A stretch of 64,000 nucleotides of DNA from positions 62,001-126,000 of the forward strand of contig JAMXBD010002789.1 of assembly GCA_024138025.1 (NCBI GenBank). The letters run 5' to 3'. Position 1 is the stretch's first letter. Every line of letters begins with the position of its first letter. This document shows positions 36,641 to 49,770 of the stretch, piece after piece. The notes beneath the pieces are model-generated. The model saw only the letters and a program-made list of their open reading frames with translations, did not search any database and was not told the DNA's origin. Made by a program: the position numbers and the translations under genes. The DNA comes from Combretum micranthum. Lineage: Eukaryota; Streptophyta; Magnoliopsida; Myrtales; Combretaceae.

Positions 36641-39440
36641 TAAACCAAACAGACCCAAGCGGCTTGGCAAAAAAAAAGAAAAACAGACTCAAGCGGGGGA
36701 GGGACTGTTCATTCTCTCAGGTAGAAATGGATTCACGTTCACTTCAATAGAATATGGAGGGCACTGCAATTGCATAGTAATGGACGCAGTTATTAGGATT
36801 CCGTGCCATTTTATTTTATTATTTTTAATAATATAATATAATATAATAATAATGTGAGATTTATAAATAATTGATGGTCAGGTCATAAAAGCAAAGCATG
36901 TTTCTATAACAGCGCAGGGAATATTTCAGTATTCCCAAAGCGACAAAAATACCCTTGGTTTTTGGGCTCTGTGCTCCAGCACATTAAGACAATATTCCTC
37001 TTTAAAATATAAACCATCTAATTCTAGCATCCCACTCACACACGGTCGGAATGGATTATTACTTTTACTCGTTATTACTTTTATTTTTATTATTATTATT
37101 ATTAACCCCACAGATATTCAATTTTTATATTTTATCTATTACGATATATACAATATGTGATATTTAAATTTTATTAAATTTCATAATTAAACTTTTAAAA
37201 TTTAAAAATCCAAGTACAAAATTAGTATTTTTTTAGATTTTTAATAAAAAGAATAAAATTTAGATGTCAAAAATAATATTTACCCTTTTTGTGAAAAATG
37301 CAGCATTCGCATCAGGATAACCACGGATTATTTTATTGTTAACCCGTATAAGATTTGAATTAATTTATAATTTGTAAAAGACAGCAATGTCTGTGTCCGA
37401 ACTTGTATTTAGCAGTACTATAGATAGGCGTGGAGTGCATTATTAATGGTGAATTTAGTAAAATGAACACTTTGGTATTATGATTTTAGGTATAATTAAA
37501 TGCCAAAAAACACCAACGTGTTAATTCTATATTAGTCAATAGCAGTATAACCTAGTGTATTCTCCTATGTTTTTTCAAGTAAAAGATTAAGTTTAATTAT
37601 CTTTTTTTTTGTAAAAAAAATAAAATAATTCCACATTAAAGATAATTTCATTCCTAAAGTTCCCAGAATCAACAGAAGAAACATCTCAACTCACAATAAT
37701 AATATATGCAAATGGAGAATCTAGTAATTAATAATTATGAGTTTCTTACAAAGGGAAGCTGGCGTGAGGAGTGAGTGAGATATGGCATTCTTGTTCCTAC
37801 GGAATCATTCTTAGTTCCTAAGACGCCATTAGATGTGATCTTCCAACTCAACAGACCAACAGATGGAATTGAATCTGTCGTCCAGTCCTCATTGGCCAAA
37901 AGAAAAGAAGTGTTCATTAAAAATGTTCATAATAAAATATAATTTTATAAATATAACACATATTTTTCTCTCTTTAATTATAAATATTTTAATAATTTAT
38001 CATTTTGACGGTTCCGCCCTTCATTAGAGCAAAACACGTAACCCTCCCTCAAAGAACAGTATATACTTGTAGGAAATTGAAATAGAAATAAAGACAATAT
38101 CTTATTATAAACCATCCTACAGTCATCTCAAGGTATAACAGCCAGCCCGAAGCCAACAGGCTCTATTTAGATTGAACCGGTTCTAGAACTGTAAATCCAG
38201 TGATTCATGGATCCAAATCTAACAATTTTATTTAAATATATACCAAATTTAGAAACGTAAAATTTTTCAATTAAAATAAAAATTGGATTAAAAACATTAG
38301 TCTTTTTACTCATTTCATGAGATTATTAATACGTATATATTTATATACAAACATATCCATTTTAGTTATAGTATCAACGATATAAGATTAGAGTACAGGA
38401 ACTTTGTGATCTTATCACAGAACCATACCGTTAGTGATATCAAATTAAAAATTATAAAAAAAATAAATATATAAAATTTAAGGTGTTCAATCCTGGTTAA
38501 AAAAGATCTTGATTGTTTATTGAAATAATAGGACCAGTCTCGTTGTAACCACCTCAGGATCATAAAATTTTCCTTAGAGTACACTCTAAAAGGTTTTAAC
38601 AAAATGTTACAAAAGAAAAGATAGTCCCATATTATCAAGAAATGAGATTTTTTTTAACTTTGTATACATTAAACTAGATATATTTTCAAATTACATTTTG
38701 TTGCAGGTGGAAAATTGTTGGTACAGATCCAAAGGCCTACAACTAGAAAACATGGTTAATGGTACGGTAGTCTGACAGAACCACTTTGATGCTTAAGTCA
38801 GTAGTGGGTCGAGAGAGAGAAGGCAAGTTTGTAAATTAGATATGTAAGTGAGATTAGTTACTAATCAGTCCCCTTGTCTAGTGGACTCATTTCTATTTAT
38901 AAGCGATGGTCATACCAAAATGGAGTCTCACATAATATTCAAGGTCCATGTGATGCATTCCTAAGGTAAGGGACTAAGCTTGAGTTTAGATCCTCTTATT
39001 AGCAACGAACTTAGACCTGAAATGGTGATGGTGATCAACTGAGGAGAGTAACCAAGCAAGTGGAGAGCAATTTTTTTGGAGCACCCCAAAGGAGGTTTAG
39101 AGTACCTCTAGCGATATTAAGGGACTGAAGAAATGTTTTTGTTAAAGGAGGAGCCTGGAAGAGGAGGACCTCGGCCTAGTCCTTATGTATACCAACTGAA
39201 GTAGATTGAACTTGAACCTGGTAAATGACTAAGGCTTAACGATCAAGGTAGTCTGAGGCACTTAACAGGCTTCGCAAACCCTATTACTAGTCAATTTTGC
39301 TAAGGTTGGGCCTATTGGACCATGATCAAGTAAAGTACATCAACACATTTATTTCATGATAGCATGTTAAATACTATAGACAGATATTAATTTATTTATA
39401 CTCATATGAAAAAAAATCTAAAAATTAAGCATCATTTATA
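36641..39440. other. No gene supported; anonymous sequence
   Basis: AT-rich text. A 60-codon minus-strand frame at 37735-37917 has ordinary protein-like composition (NEDWTTDSIPSVGLLSWK) but no recognised family and no visible gene structure, so I leave it unassigned. The stretch 38700-39340 has higher G+C and a CTATTTATAAG box at 38893. It could be an unrecognised LTR or a transcribed relic. Confidence 0.35.
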
Positions 39441-39445
39441 ATCTT

Positions 39446-42400
39446 TGTCACGCCCCAGCGGGTACTCTAAACGTGACAGCCCGCCGTACACAATATTAAA
39501 ACTCAAGAATGACTACCTCAGTCACTCGAAAGCTTCCATATCGTACAAGGCGTACATTCACAACAAAGAGAGACCGGTGGAGTAATGTATTTTAAGATAT
39601 TGGCAGCGAACATGCAAAATAACACTCAATATATTTCATTGAAATAAAAGTCTTACAACTTCTAAGGGGCATCCCCCGATAATTCATAATAACATGGTTC
39701 TAAATAGAACATAACTAAAGCTAGAAATTTTTAGAAGAAATCTACTCTATAACTTCAAAATAGATTGCCTCCAAAAGCTTCTAAAAAAAATAAGGATTCT
39801 ACCCGAAAATCAAGGTGGTCTCGGGTGCAAAAGATAATCCTGCAAAGTCAAAAGTCTATAGAGTATAAGCATTACTAGCTTAGTGAGATATTCCTTACGC
39901 AATAGTACTCATAACCACACTCAAACAAGTTTATTAATCAAGCATATGAATGCAACATCACATGATCAAACATTACATACGACTATCGTTTCATATGTTT
40001 GATGGATTTACCCCTCCATCGGTGGTTAGGGAATGCTTTGAACTGGGTCCCGAACAACCTCCTCAAGTTTGCGCGCGTCTTGGGGTTCCAACGAACCGTA
40101 CTACTAGTCCCCGGGCCTTCCATGCCCAATCGATCGATCCGCTCGGCTACACCTTGAGGTCGTATTCCCCGTACGTCCTAACCCTCAAGATGTAGCTAGG
40201 CAGCTTACCTTTTCGTCCCACGCTGAGGAGTAGTAGCATAACTTCGTAATGATATTCAAGTGATATGCTGAGCAATTTATTATATGGGGATTTCAATATG
40301 GCATTAAATCATTTTAAGCGATCAGACAATATTGCACACATAACAAACATACATGGAGACATTTATATCAATCACAAATCGGGTTCCGATATACTTATCG
40401 TTCATTGATCGTACACAACGATCACATACTAATTCCCATAATATCCCACATGCATATCAATTTTATCTTTTCCTAACATCTAGTGCTCTATTCTACAAGC
40501 ACATACGCGAATACATAAGCGTAAAGGAAACTCACTCGTCCATAGTGCTTAGGAGTCCAAGTAATCATCGGGAAGATAAGATCGTGATCCTCGACACCTA
40601 AACAAAAAAATACCCAACATTAGTATTTCATCCAAGATCTATTCAAGTTCTAAACTTCTATCTAAAGAATTCATAAAATCGTATGGAAATGGAAATCCCA
40701 ATTTAAAATGGCCATAACTCTTGCTCATTTTAACTTGAATTTCGCATATTATATACCGATTTCTACTTACTCGAAAAGAATCTATCTTTCTAAGGTTTAT
40801 TTCATCAATAGAAGTCATTTAGGTCTCGGAATAGAAGCTTACAGATTTGATACGAATTTTCCAAACTTCAAAACTAGAGTTTTCCATCTTTACTTCACTC
40901 AAGGGCTTTTGTACAAAATATAGACATATTGTATGGTTGAAAAATCCCTTGAATTTATGTATATATATGTATAAACTCAAACTATATGCATGGATTTAGT
41001 GTTGTCTCAACAATGGTTTTGTAAAACACATGTCTTGAAAGTGAGATGAGCTTAAGACTTGAAAAGAAGTTAGTTTTATTTTGAAAATTTCCTAAATTAT
41101 TATAAATGAGTATTTCTTCCTTTTAGCTCCATTTCTTAGTTATTAATCTTCAAAAGTAATTTTCATCTTTCAAGATAAATTTATTTCTAGTGGTTTGGAA
41201 ACATATAGTTTTTCTAAATATTTCATAGCTATATCCACTTTTAAAAGAAATCATCTTATAAATTTTTGAAAAACTTATCTTAGACTTTAGTGTTGGGAAA
41301 CTTTGACAATTGAATTTAGGAAATGCTTTGTTTAGGTCTAAAAAAACTTTCTTATTTCTTTGAAAGAGATTTTATAATAATTTTACTTTATGTGTTTCTT
41401 GGTGAAAACCACATATTATTACTAAAACTTTAGAAGAATATTTGTTTAAGATAAATTTCAAATCTTTAAGAAAATAACTTCTTATGTGACAAAATTTATA
41501 TTTAAAAAGAGTTCTTATTCTTATTTAAGAAAACTCATTTCTATTATGTTTGAGACAATAACAACATATTCATGCATGAATGAGAATATGTAACCATGAA
41601 CAACATACAAATAAATAAGAGCATAAAAGTAAAGTCAAGTATTGGGAACCTTGCTTCATCAAGGTATCCGGGACTAAGAATAGACTAGTCCTCAAAAGCA
41701 AAGAATAAAATTGTTTTGACTTGATATGGACAAGTCTAAGACTAGAAAGACTAGTCTTAATATTGCATAAAACAGTAAATATAAATTGCAAGACTTGAAA
41801 ATAAATAAATAAACAAGTGAGCTTATATGCTCTAAATAAATATATATACATAATATACATAATACTTTATATATGTCAGGTTGGAAACAAATAATAACAA
41901 TAACAAATAATAGAAACATAAAGAAAACAAGAACATGAACAAAAATAAAACATGAATAAATTGTTGCTTCTTTAACTCATTGAGTCTAAGAAACATACAC
42001 TAAACTCATGTTGAGTTATATGAACATGAGAGAGATATGAGAAACTTTTACCTAAAGCTTATGGGTTTGTTGAAGAAGAAAAGAATGGGTTGTTGTATTA
42101 TGTGGGACTTGGTTTTTCTAAAGAAAAGAAGAGACTTGAGAGAGATTTGGGAGAGGAATTTTTGTGGAGTGATTTTGGAGAGTTTTAGTATGAATTTTTG
42201 CTGTGTGAAAGAATGGAAGGAAGGGGTATTTATAGATTTTGGAGTGGAAATTAGATGTAATAAAAATTAAATGAAATTGAAATAAAATAGATGGAAGAAG
42301 AGCATAGGGGCGCCGGTTTTGAGTGTATAGAGGGGGAGAAATAAATTATTTTTGTTTGTTTTGTATTAAAAGAAGTAATGTGTAAAGTGTGATGTGATTA

Positions 42401-42938
42401 AAGTTGTATGGGAGAAGGTAAATTGTAAGATATAGGTATGGTAGAGTGTAAGAATAGAGTGTAAGAAAAAGTAGAGATAGGTGAATAGTAATGAAAAGTA
42501 GAAAAGTACTATCAATAGTAGATAGACAATTAAAATACCGGTAGTAACAAAAATACGCGTAAAAGGCTATATCTGTTATTTTAGATACCGAAAAATTCTA
42601 AAACTGATATTTTTGAAAACCTTATATTTTTATGAATCTATTGTGTTGTCGGAATATTTTTGTTATCTGGTGCTCCGGGGCACGGTTTTTCGAAAACTGA
42701 TCCGATCGGATCCAAAAGACACTAGAAAAATTCGAATCTGATATTTTTAGGCTTTCCTATATAATTACGAACCATATTCCACAATTATCTCAATTTCGTT
42801 TTCTAGGGTTTAAGAACACGGGATTGCCAGATCTAGATTCGCTAGACTAAACATAGAACTAGGTTAATTTTAGGGTTTATTTTGACTTCCGGTTCTTAGG
42901 GTTTGCTAATATTATAAAAAAAAATCTAGGGGCTTACA
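39446..42938 (-). mobile_element. Solo LTR E (minus), target duplication ATCTT
   Basis: On the plus strand it starts TGTCACGCCCC and ends GGGGCTTACA, flanked by perfect ATCTT at 39441-39445 and 42939-42943. It is 3493 bp with no internal region. The TGTCACGCCCC terminus is shared with element F, so it is a related chromovirus family. On the minus strand it has a donor-like TTTAGGTAAA (about 42050) and an exon-like block 40536-40597 after GTTTAG. A third block follows TTTGCAG near 39845. The equivalent of the F/H peptide is frameshifted here. An ACTAGTC-type dyad cluster lies at about 41680-41760. Confidence 0.87.
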
Positions 42939-42943
42939 ATCTT

Positions 42944-44104
42944 AAATTTTGGTATTAGTTTTTTACTTTATATTATTTTTATTTCTTTTAGAATTTGATA
43001 TTTTTCATGAATCACACAGACTTATTAGGTCCATGGTTTATAGCTAATGATTCGCCCTAGAATCAGGGTCCCTTGTGGATTCTTCCAATATTCAAACCCA
43101 ATACTCTTATCCACTAAGCCAGCTCAAGGCTAGTCATGATTGAGACTTACTCATGGAGATATTTAATCTCATATTCTCCCTTCACTTCTCAAAGCTAATC
43201 CCATCATAATCCAAATTTTATTCATTTATGTTGAATGGAAAAAAATATTTTCTCATCTGAATCTGTAGGGTTGTGGATGATATATTTGGGGCCTTTTTTA
43301 TACTTGAAAAGAAAAATTTATAACCCAACCAGTTGGTTCTTTTGCTTAATCTTATTGTAGCTCCAAAATTTTATATGATTCAAATTTGTTTTCCAGTTGT
43401 TTTTTTTCTTTTCCTTTTTCTCCTCCATTTTCTTCTCCCTTTCCTAATAAATGCTCCATTCTTTCTCCATATTTTTTTCTCCTATTATCTAACAAATTCT
43501 TGCTTCTCTCTCCTCCCATTCTCTCTTCCAATAGCACTTTTACTCTTTTTTTTTTTTTTTTTTGCACTATTTAAAACTAAAGATCTCTACTTTGGCTTTC
43601 ATAATATTTTTCCAAGAATATCTCAATTTAAAAGATCTAATAATCTAAATTATAATACAAACATTTCATATAGAAAAAAATATGATAATAAGTGTATTTG
43701 TTAGTTTTTTTTGTAACTTTCGTAAGATTGAAAAAAAAAAAGAAGATAATCATGAGATTTTATTTCATTTAATGATTTTAGTTTTTTTTTTTTATTTTTT
43801 TAGCATACACATAAGGTGGACTGTTTGCTAATATCCTTTAATACCAAATTGTTGTCATGTGAGCAAATAGTAAATCGCCCAAAGTATAGGATTAGATTAA
43901 AATTAGCAAGTACTAGATACAAGATTGAGGAATATTAAGCCTAAGGCGTGTGTCCTGGGGGCTCATTACGGGAATTCTTTCACGCCTAGCAACGGCAGAA
44001 CAACTATGATACAAAATGCAAATTGCACGCTTTAGCTCTTCCCTATATAGAATTGCATCCCTCCTCTCTTTTTCTTTCCTTCTTTTCCTTTTTTTTTCAT
44101 ATTT
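42944..44104. other. No gene seen
   Basis: AT-rich spacer with CT-rich runs at 43395-43560 that create artificial long frames on both strands. A tRNA-B-box-like TTCAAACCC at about 43094 was considered for a SINE but lacks a partner A box and tail. Confidence 0.4.
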
Positions 44105-45436
44105 TGAAAAAAATATACAATTTAGTGCATGAACTTTGACAAAAAATGTCAATCAGGTACCTAAACTTTAAAAAGTCCAAATTTATACCTAATTAAATTT
44201 TTCGTGTCTCTAAATATTACTCACCCAATCATTGTGTGACAAGTATCAATTACTTTAAGAGACATTGTCACGCCCCGAGGGTATCTTAGACGGGACAGTT
44301 CCGCCATACACAATATCCGGCTTAAGATTTAAATCATAAATCTCTTAAAGCCATAAATATTGTGCAGAAGCGTATCCTAAATAGATAACCACAGGGTTTG
44401 ATAGTACCAGATTAGCCATATAAAATACAACTAATAGTCTCAAAACTAACTTAATAACTACTGCAGAAATATAACATTAAAAGAAAAGTAGTTTAAGAGT
44501 GTATACAACAAAGCAGTTGGGTTACTGATCCTATAAATATTTCAATCCTGTTTCAAAGATTTATTTAAAAACCCCCCAGGAAAAAGAAGAAGGAACTCTC
44601 TTCAACCCTCGTATCCTTCCCTCAAAACCCTGAATCCAAAGGGGAGCTAACCTGAGGGTAGCCTCGTCCTGACTGGTACCAAAGATAGTCCTGTGACAAT
44701 AAACCGTAAGGGAGTGAGCGACCACAGGCTCAGCGAGTTATATTCCTCACACTATACCATTCAAGCAAGTTATTAATTCAAACATATGCAATGCAAACAA
44801 TCAAGTGAACAATATATATAGCCAACCGGTAACCATATACATATTCGGATTTGCGCCCTCCGAATCCGGGGTTGGGGTACATCCACTCATCAGCACCCAG
44901 ATTAATATACTTCGGGAATCAAATTTCTCAAGAAAACTTTATATATCAAAATAATATACATATAACAACATCCCAGTGAAGTAATAAATCCGAAACAATG
45001 ACCCGGCGCGATTCTAGGAGAAGGGCCGTCTCCCCAGGACGACTTAGTTCCCATTCCCCTAGAACAAGGCCCATGGTACACACTAGGTATATACCACTTC
45101 GGTCCTCCATGTTCACCATCCTCACGGGACAGTGCGGCCCATCCGGATCAAGGTGTAGTGGTGATGGCCTTCTACGTGCATGAATGCTATGCATGAACGT
45201 ATTCAATTATTATGTCAGATTGTTTTATATTTATTTACTTGGTGTGCAAACAAGCTTCATACACTTTCATTTCTATTCTATAGCATCCAATGGGTTAGAA
45301 TATACTTACAATATTTTATTAACCAATTCAAGTAACCACAGTCACAGTTTATTTCCCAACCCCTTAATATTTGATTACATGATTAATTCTATTCTACAAC
45401 CACAATCAAGTATAGAGATCATAGGAATATACTCAC

Positions 45437-45499
45437 CTGTCCATATTTCTTGTCAGTCGTAATAGTCAACAGGCAGATCAAGCTCAGAGTCAGAATCAC
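45437..45499 (-). CDS. Putative 14-residue acidic peptide exon in LTR F (3' copy)
   Basis: After ATATTCAG and GT, fourteen codons (45497-45456) read DSDSELDLPVDYYD, followed by TGA at 45455-45453. The block ends at a GTGAGT donor-like site (45436). Joined to the donor at 46697, the upstream frame is open (SSGPKKG before the peptide), with no ATG seen nearby. LTR H has an equal-length relative. An ATG just after this stop (at about 45443) would open a second frame into the next exon-like block (44690-44652), reading MDRTIFGTSQDEATL. Expression is not demonstrated. Confidence 0.45.
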
Positions 45500-45855
45500 C
45501 TGAATATAAGTAAAGATGGAAATATACTATAAGAATTGACTAAAAACATCTAATATATAAATATATATATATATCTCTACTACAGACTTCCTATATTCTG
45601 GAATCTATTACTAAAACCTTATATAGCTAATATAAATCGATTTAACGTAGATTATACGTACAAACGTAGTTTACTAATTATTTTTGAGCTATATGAAATA
45701 TACGCAAAATAATAATAGTATCCAAATAAATAAAAATATCATTATTAAGGATAAAGAAAATTTTAATCAAGTAACCTAAGTAATTAAACATATAGATATA
45801 TATATATATATAAGTATGTATTGAAAGGTTAAAGGAAATAATTTAATAAACCGAA

Positions 45856-45874
45856 TAATAATAATAATAATAAC

Positions 45875-45917
<43 letters not shown>
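45856..45917. repeat. (AAT)n microsatellite in the 3' LTR of F
   Basis: About 20 AAT/TAA units with one AAC interruption. The matching place in the 5' LTR (about 55614-55668) is shorter and differently interrupted, which shows slippage since insertion. Confidence 0.85.
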
Positions 45918-45918
<1 letters not shown>

Positions 45919-46294
45919 CATATTTAAGTCTATGTATATATAAGCATATAAAAACAAATAGATTAACATACTTATATTATATTAATAATTTAATTCTTAT
46001 ATATATAAAGCATAAATATATATATAACAAGAAATATAATATATCCTATAGTATATATAAGTATGAATATATAAATATATAGCATATAAGGGCTTATACA
46101 TATACATATATACATAGACAAATTATTTAAGTATATAATATATACATATATACTATACCTATCGTATATATATATATCATACACATATATACATATATAC
46201 TAATCATATATATATATAAAATATATATATACATATATAATATATCTCCATAAGAAGCAGCAGAGCTGCTTTGGGAAGGAGAGGCAGATGGCCG

Positions 46295-46470
46295 CTGCCG
46301 CTCGAGCGCTCATCTGGAGCGCCTGCTCGAGCGCTGCTGAGCGCTCGCTGGGCGCTCTTTCAGCGCTCCTTGAGCGCTCGCTGAGCGCTCCTTCAGTGCT
46401 TCTTGAGCGCTCGCTGAGCGCTTCTGAGCGCTCAGCTTGAGCGCTCCATGCGCGCTCGCTGAGCGTTGCC
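46295..46470. repeat. GAGCGCTC palindrome array in the 3' LTR of F
   Basis: At least six perfect copies of the self-complementary octamer GAGCGCTC, plus many near copies, occur within about 175 bp, in a GC-rich island in otherwise very AT-rich LTR. The right LTR carries the same array with a different internal arrangement. Confidence 0.85.
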
Positions 46471-46837
46471 CAGCGAAGACAGAGCAGGGGCTCTGTCAGA
46501 GAGCGGTGGTGCGGGTGTGTGTGTTTTGGGTGATGCTGGGGCGACTGATGTGGTGCGGGGGGGCTGTGGGGTGCTGGGGCAGTGCGGTGGTGTGCTGGGA
46601 TGGTGCGACGAGGAAGAAGAAGAAAAAACAGAGGAGGAAGAAGAAACAGAGGAAGAAGAAGAAGAAAAAAAGAAGAAGAAGAAACAGAGGAGCTCACCTT
46701 TCTTCGGACCACTGCTCCTACGGAAGAAGAAGATCAAAAGAAAAGAAAAGAAAATGAAACAAAGAAGGAAAGAAACAGAGGAAATCCAAAACGAAAGAAA
46801 AAGAAAGAAAAGGAGGAGAAGGAAACCGCAGCTTAAG

Positions 46838-46868
<31 letters not shown>

Positions 46869-47301
46869 AAAGTCAAAGGAGCTTGTGGTCAACAAACCCA
46901 ACTGTCAGACTTATCCTTCGCAATTATCTATATATATATATATGTAATAAAATAATTGCAACATGGATCTTCTTAAATTTCTTGTTGACTAATCTCGGAA
47001 AATTTAATCCAAAAATAAGGAATATCCAATTTAAACAAAATAGCACGGTCTAAATTTTAATAGTAAATCGAATAATATTTATCGTATAAGATCAAATATT
47101 CAGACAACATTCGGACAAGAATTTATAAATAAAATCTTTAATTAATACTGTTTAGAGTAGATTCATAATTGAATAAAGAAAAATTAATTTATGAAGAAGT
47201 TTATACTTAATTTGATAAATAAAATAAAATAAAATAATCAAAATAATAATTAAAATTATCAAAACAATTTAAGAAATCAGAAATCGGAAATTTTTCGGAG
47301 C

Positions 47302-49770
47302 TCACATCCTACCCTCCTTAAGAGAAGTTTTGTCCTCAAAACGTAAAGATTTACCTGAGTTTTGAAGTAAGTGAGGATATTTTTGTTTCACTTCTTCCTC
47401 AGATTCCCAAGTAGCTTCTTCTTGATTATGATTTTTCCACAAAACTTTCACATATCTGATTTCTTTGTTCCTCAATTTTTGAACCTTGTGATCTAAAATC
47501 CGAATTGGGTGTTCTTCGTATGTTAAATTCGCTTTCAACTGTACTGGCTCCAATTCAACAACTTTATCCGGATCGGGAATGTGTCTTCTTAATACAGATA
47601 CATGGAACACGTTGTGTATACCGGATAAGTTTGGTGGCAAGGCTAGTCGATAAGCCAAGTTTCCTACCCTCTCCAGGATCTCAAAAGGTCCAATATATCG
47701 GGGGCTCAATTTTCCTTTTGTTCGAATCCGATGTATACTCTTAATAGGACTTATTTTCAAGTACACATGATCCCCAATGTCGAACTCCAAGATTCGTCGT
47801 TTTAAATCTGCCCAACTTTTCTGCCTATCTTGAGCTTCCTTCATTCTTTGTTGAATGATTCTCACTTTCTCTGCAGCATCTTGTATCAAATCAGGTCCTA
47901 GTACGAGTTTCTCCACATCATCCCAGAATAATGGTGATCGACATTTCCTCCCATATAGTGCTTCATAAGGGGGCATTTGAATAGTGGAATGATAACTGTT
48001 GTTGTACGCAAATTCCACTAAAGGCAAGTGTTCATCCCAATTTCCTTTGAATTCCATAACACATGCCCTGAGCATATCTTCCAATGTTTGGATAGTCCTT
48101 TCAGATTGTCCATCTGTTTGAGGGTGATAAGCGGTACTAAATCGTAATTTAGTACCCAAACCTTTTTGTAAACTTATCCAAAACTTGGATACAAATCTAG
48201 GATCTCTGTCTGATACAATACCTGCTGGAATTCCATGCAATCTCACCACTTCTCGGATATATAGTTTTGCTAACTTATCCAAGGAGTATGTCATATTAAT
48301 TGGCAAGAAATGTGATGATTTTGTCAACCGATCCACTATCACCCATATGGCATCATTTTTGGATAATGTTTTTGGTAATCCGCTCACAAAATCCATGGTA
48401 ATTTGATCCCACTTCCATTCCGGAATAGGTAAGGGTTTTAGCAGCCCTCCTGGCCGTTGATGCTCAGCTTTTACTTGTTGGCACACTTCACATTTTTGTA
48501 CAAAATTTGCCACATCACGTTTCATCCCATTCCACCAAAAATGATTTTTCAGATCTTGGTACATTTTAGTACCTCCGGGATGTACTGTATACCCAGATGT
48601 ATGAGCTTCACTCATAATCTCCTTCCGAAGTTCTTGATCATTAGGCACACATAATCTGTTATTCAGGCGTATCAATCCATCATCTCCAATTTTGAAATCT
48701 GTATACCTTCCTTGTTGTGTTTCTTGTTTCACCAAAAGCAAGGTGGAGTCATGCTGCTGAGCTTCTTTTATCCTTTCAATCAATGTGGGCTCAATTATTA
48801 TATTAGCCAACTCAACCTCTGATTCATGCCAAGTAAATTCAATATTCAAGCGTTCAAATTCTCGAATCATCTCTTTTTGAGACGTAAGTAATGCGGCAAC
48901 TTCTGCATGATTTTTCCTACTTAAAGCGTCAGCTACAGCATTTACTTTTCCAGGACAATAATTTATTCTAAGATCATAATCCTTGATTAACTCCAACCAT
49001 CTTCTTTGTCTCATATTTAATTCCTTTTGAGTGAATAAATATTTAAGACTCTGATGATCTGAATAAATCTCACATCTTTGCCCATATAAATAATGTCGCC
49101 ATAGCTTGAGAGCAAAGACAACTGCTGCTAGCTCTAAATCGTGGGTAGGATAATTTTTCTCAGAGGGTCTCAATTGCCTTGAAGCATAAGCAATTACCTT
49201 ACCATTTTGCATCAACACACAACCAAGCCCATTTTTTGATGCATCGCTGTGAACAGTGAATGGTATTTCACTATTTGGCAAGGTTAATATCGGTGCTGAG
49301 ACCAATCTTTTCTTTAACTCCTGGAAACTTTCCTCTCTCTTATCATTCCATTCAAACTTCTCATACTTTTGAGTCAATTGGGTAAGGGGTCGAGCAATTT
49401 TTGAAAAATCCTTCACAAATTTTCTGTAATAACCTGCTAACCCCAAGAAGCTTCTTATCTCTGTAACATTTTCTGGTTGTTTCCAACTAACAATTGCTTC
49501 GATCTTTGCAGGATCCACAGATACACCTTTTCCTGAAATTACGTGCCCTAGAAAAGAAATTTCATTTAACCAGAAATCACATTTGGAAAATTTGGCATAC
49601 AATTTGTGTTCTCTCAAAATTTGTAATGCCAGTCTTAGATGCTCAACGTGTTGTTCAGCAGTCGTTGAATAGACTAAAATGTCATCGATGAAAACAATGA
49701 CACATTTATCCAATAATGATCTGTATATCCGATTCATTAAATCCATAAATGCAGCAGGGGCATTGGTCAA
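47302..49770 (-). pseudogene. pol: Element F pol, C-terminal part: RT end, RNase H, integrase, chromodomain
   Basis: An uninterrupted 822-codon frame. The RT catalytic motif FIDD is at residues 27-30. RNase H shows the acidic residues in [17 protein letters not shown] and [10 protein letters not shown]. Integrase has an HHCC zinc finger (HPGGTK...CEVCQQVK) and a DDE core: [15 protein letters not shown], and E in the segment after [10 protein letters not shown]. The extreme C-terminus is a chromodomain with [13 protein letters not shown] and [14 protein letters not shown]. These enzymes copy the RNA and integrate the cDNA; chromodomains steer insertion to chromatin. The frame is separated from the first half of RT by a one-base loss near 49770. 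It ends on a stop formed by the first bases of the 3' LTR. Confidence 0.92.
47307..47320 (-). other. Polypurine tract of element F
   Basis: On the minus strand, AAGGAGGGTAGGA directly precedes the TGTGAG start of the 3' LTR. It primes plus-strand DNA synthesis. It is also part of the pol frame (KEGRM). Confidence 0.85.

Larger units (their letters stand above)
44266..47306 (-). repeat. 3' LTR of element F
   Basis: In element direction it reads TGTGAGCTCCG...GGGCGTGACA. Along it come AT repeats (46836-46866), a pyrimidine-rich stretch (46600-46830) and a GTGAGC donor-like site (GT at 46697-46696). Next are a GAGCGCTC palindrome array (about 46295-46470), an (AAT)n run (45856-45917) and an exon-like block (45437-45499). 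The last exon-like block (44652-44690) starts after GTCACAG. The U3/R/U5 limits cannot be set from sequence alone. Confidence 0.92.

Noticed and set aside
37735..37917. 60-codon minus-strand frame as a host gene
   Set aside because: It has protein-like composition, but no family, no flanking exons or splice evidence, and it is too short to support.
42970..43160. SINE with tRNA-like B box (TTCAAACCC)
   Set aside because: No A box at proper spacing, no A-rich tail and no target duplication were found.
43333..43704. 123-codon frame rich in F, L and P
   Set aside because: It is a translation of a CT-rich tract, with overlapping frames on the opposite strand as well.
44946..45206. 86-codon frame duplicated at 54715-54975
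   Set aside because: It is identical because it lies in the two LTRs of F. It is antisense or sense LTR sequence with no domain, and does not coincide with the splice-like blocks.
46295..46470. Regular GC-rich repeats as a CRISPR-like array
   Set aside because: Units are short palindromes with no constant repeat and unique spacer structure, in a plant retrotransposon LTR.
46466..47053. 195-codon plus-strand frame and overlapping frames of 101-175 codons on both strands, also at 56219-56746
   Set aside because: They run through the palindrome array and GAA-rich stretch of the F LTRs. They give low-complexity E/K/R or S/P peptides and are frames of repetitive DNA.
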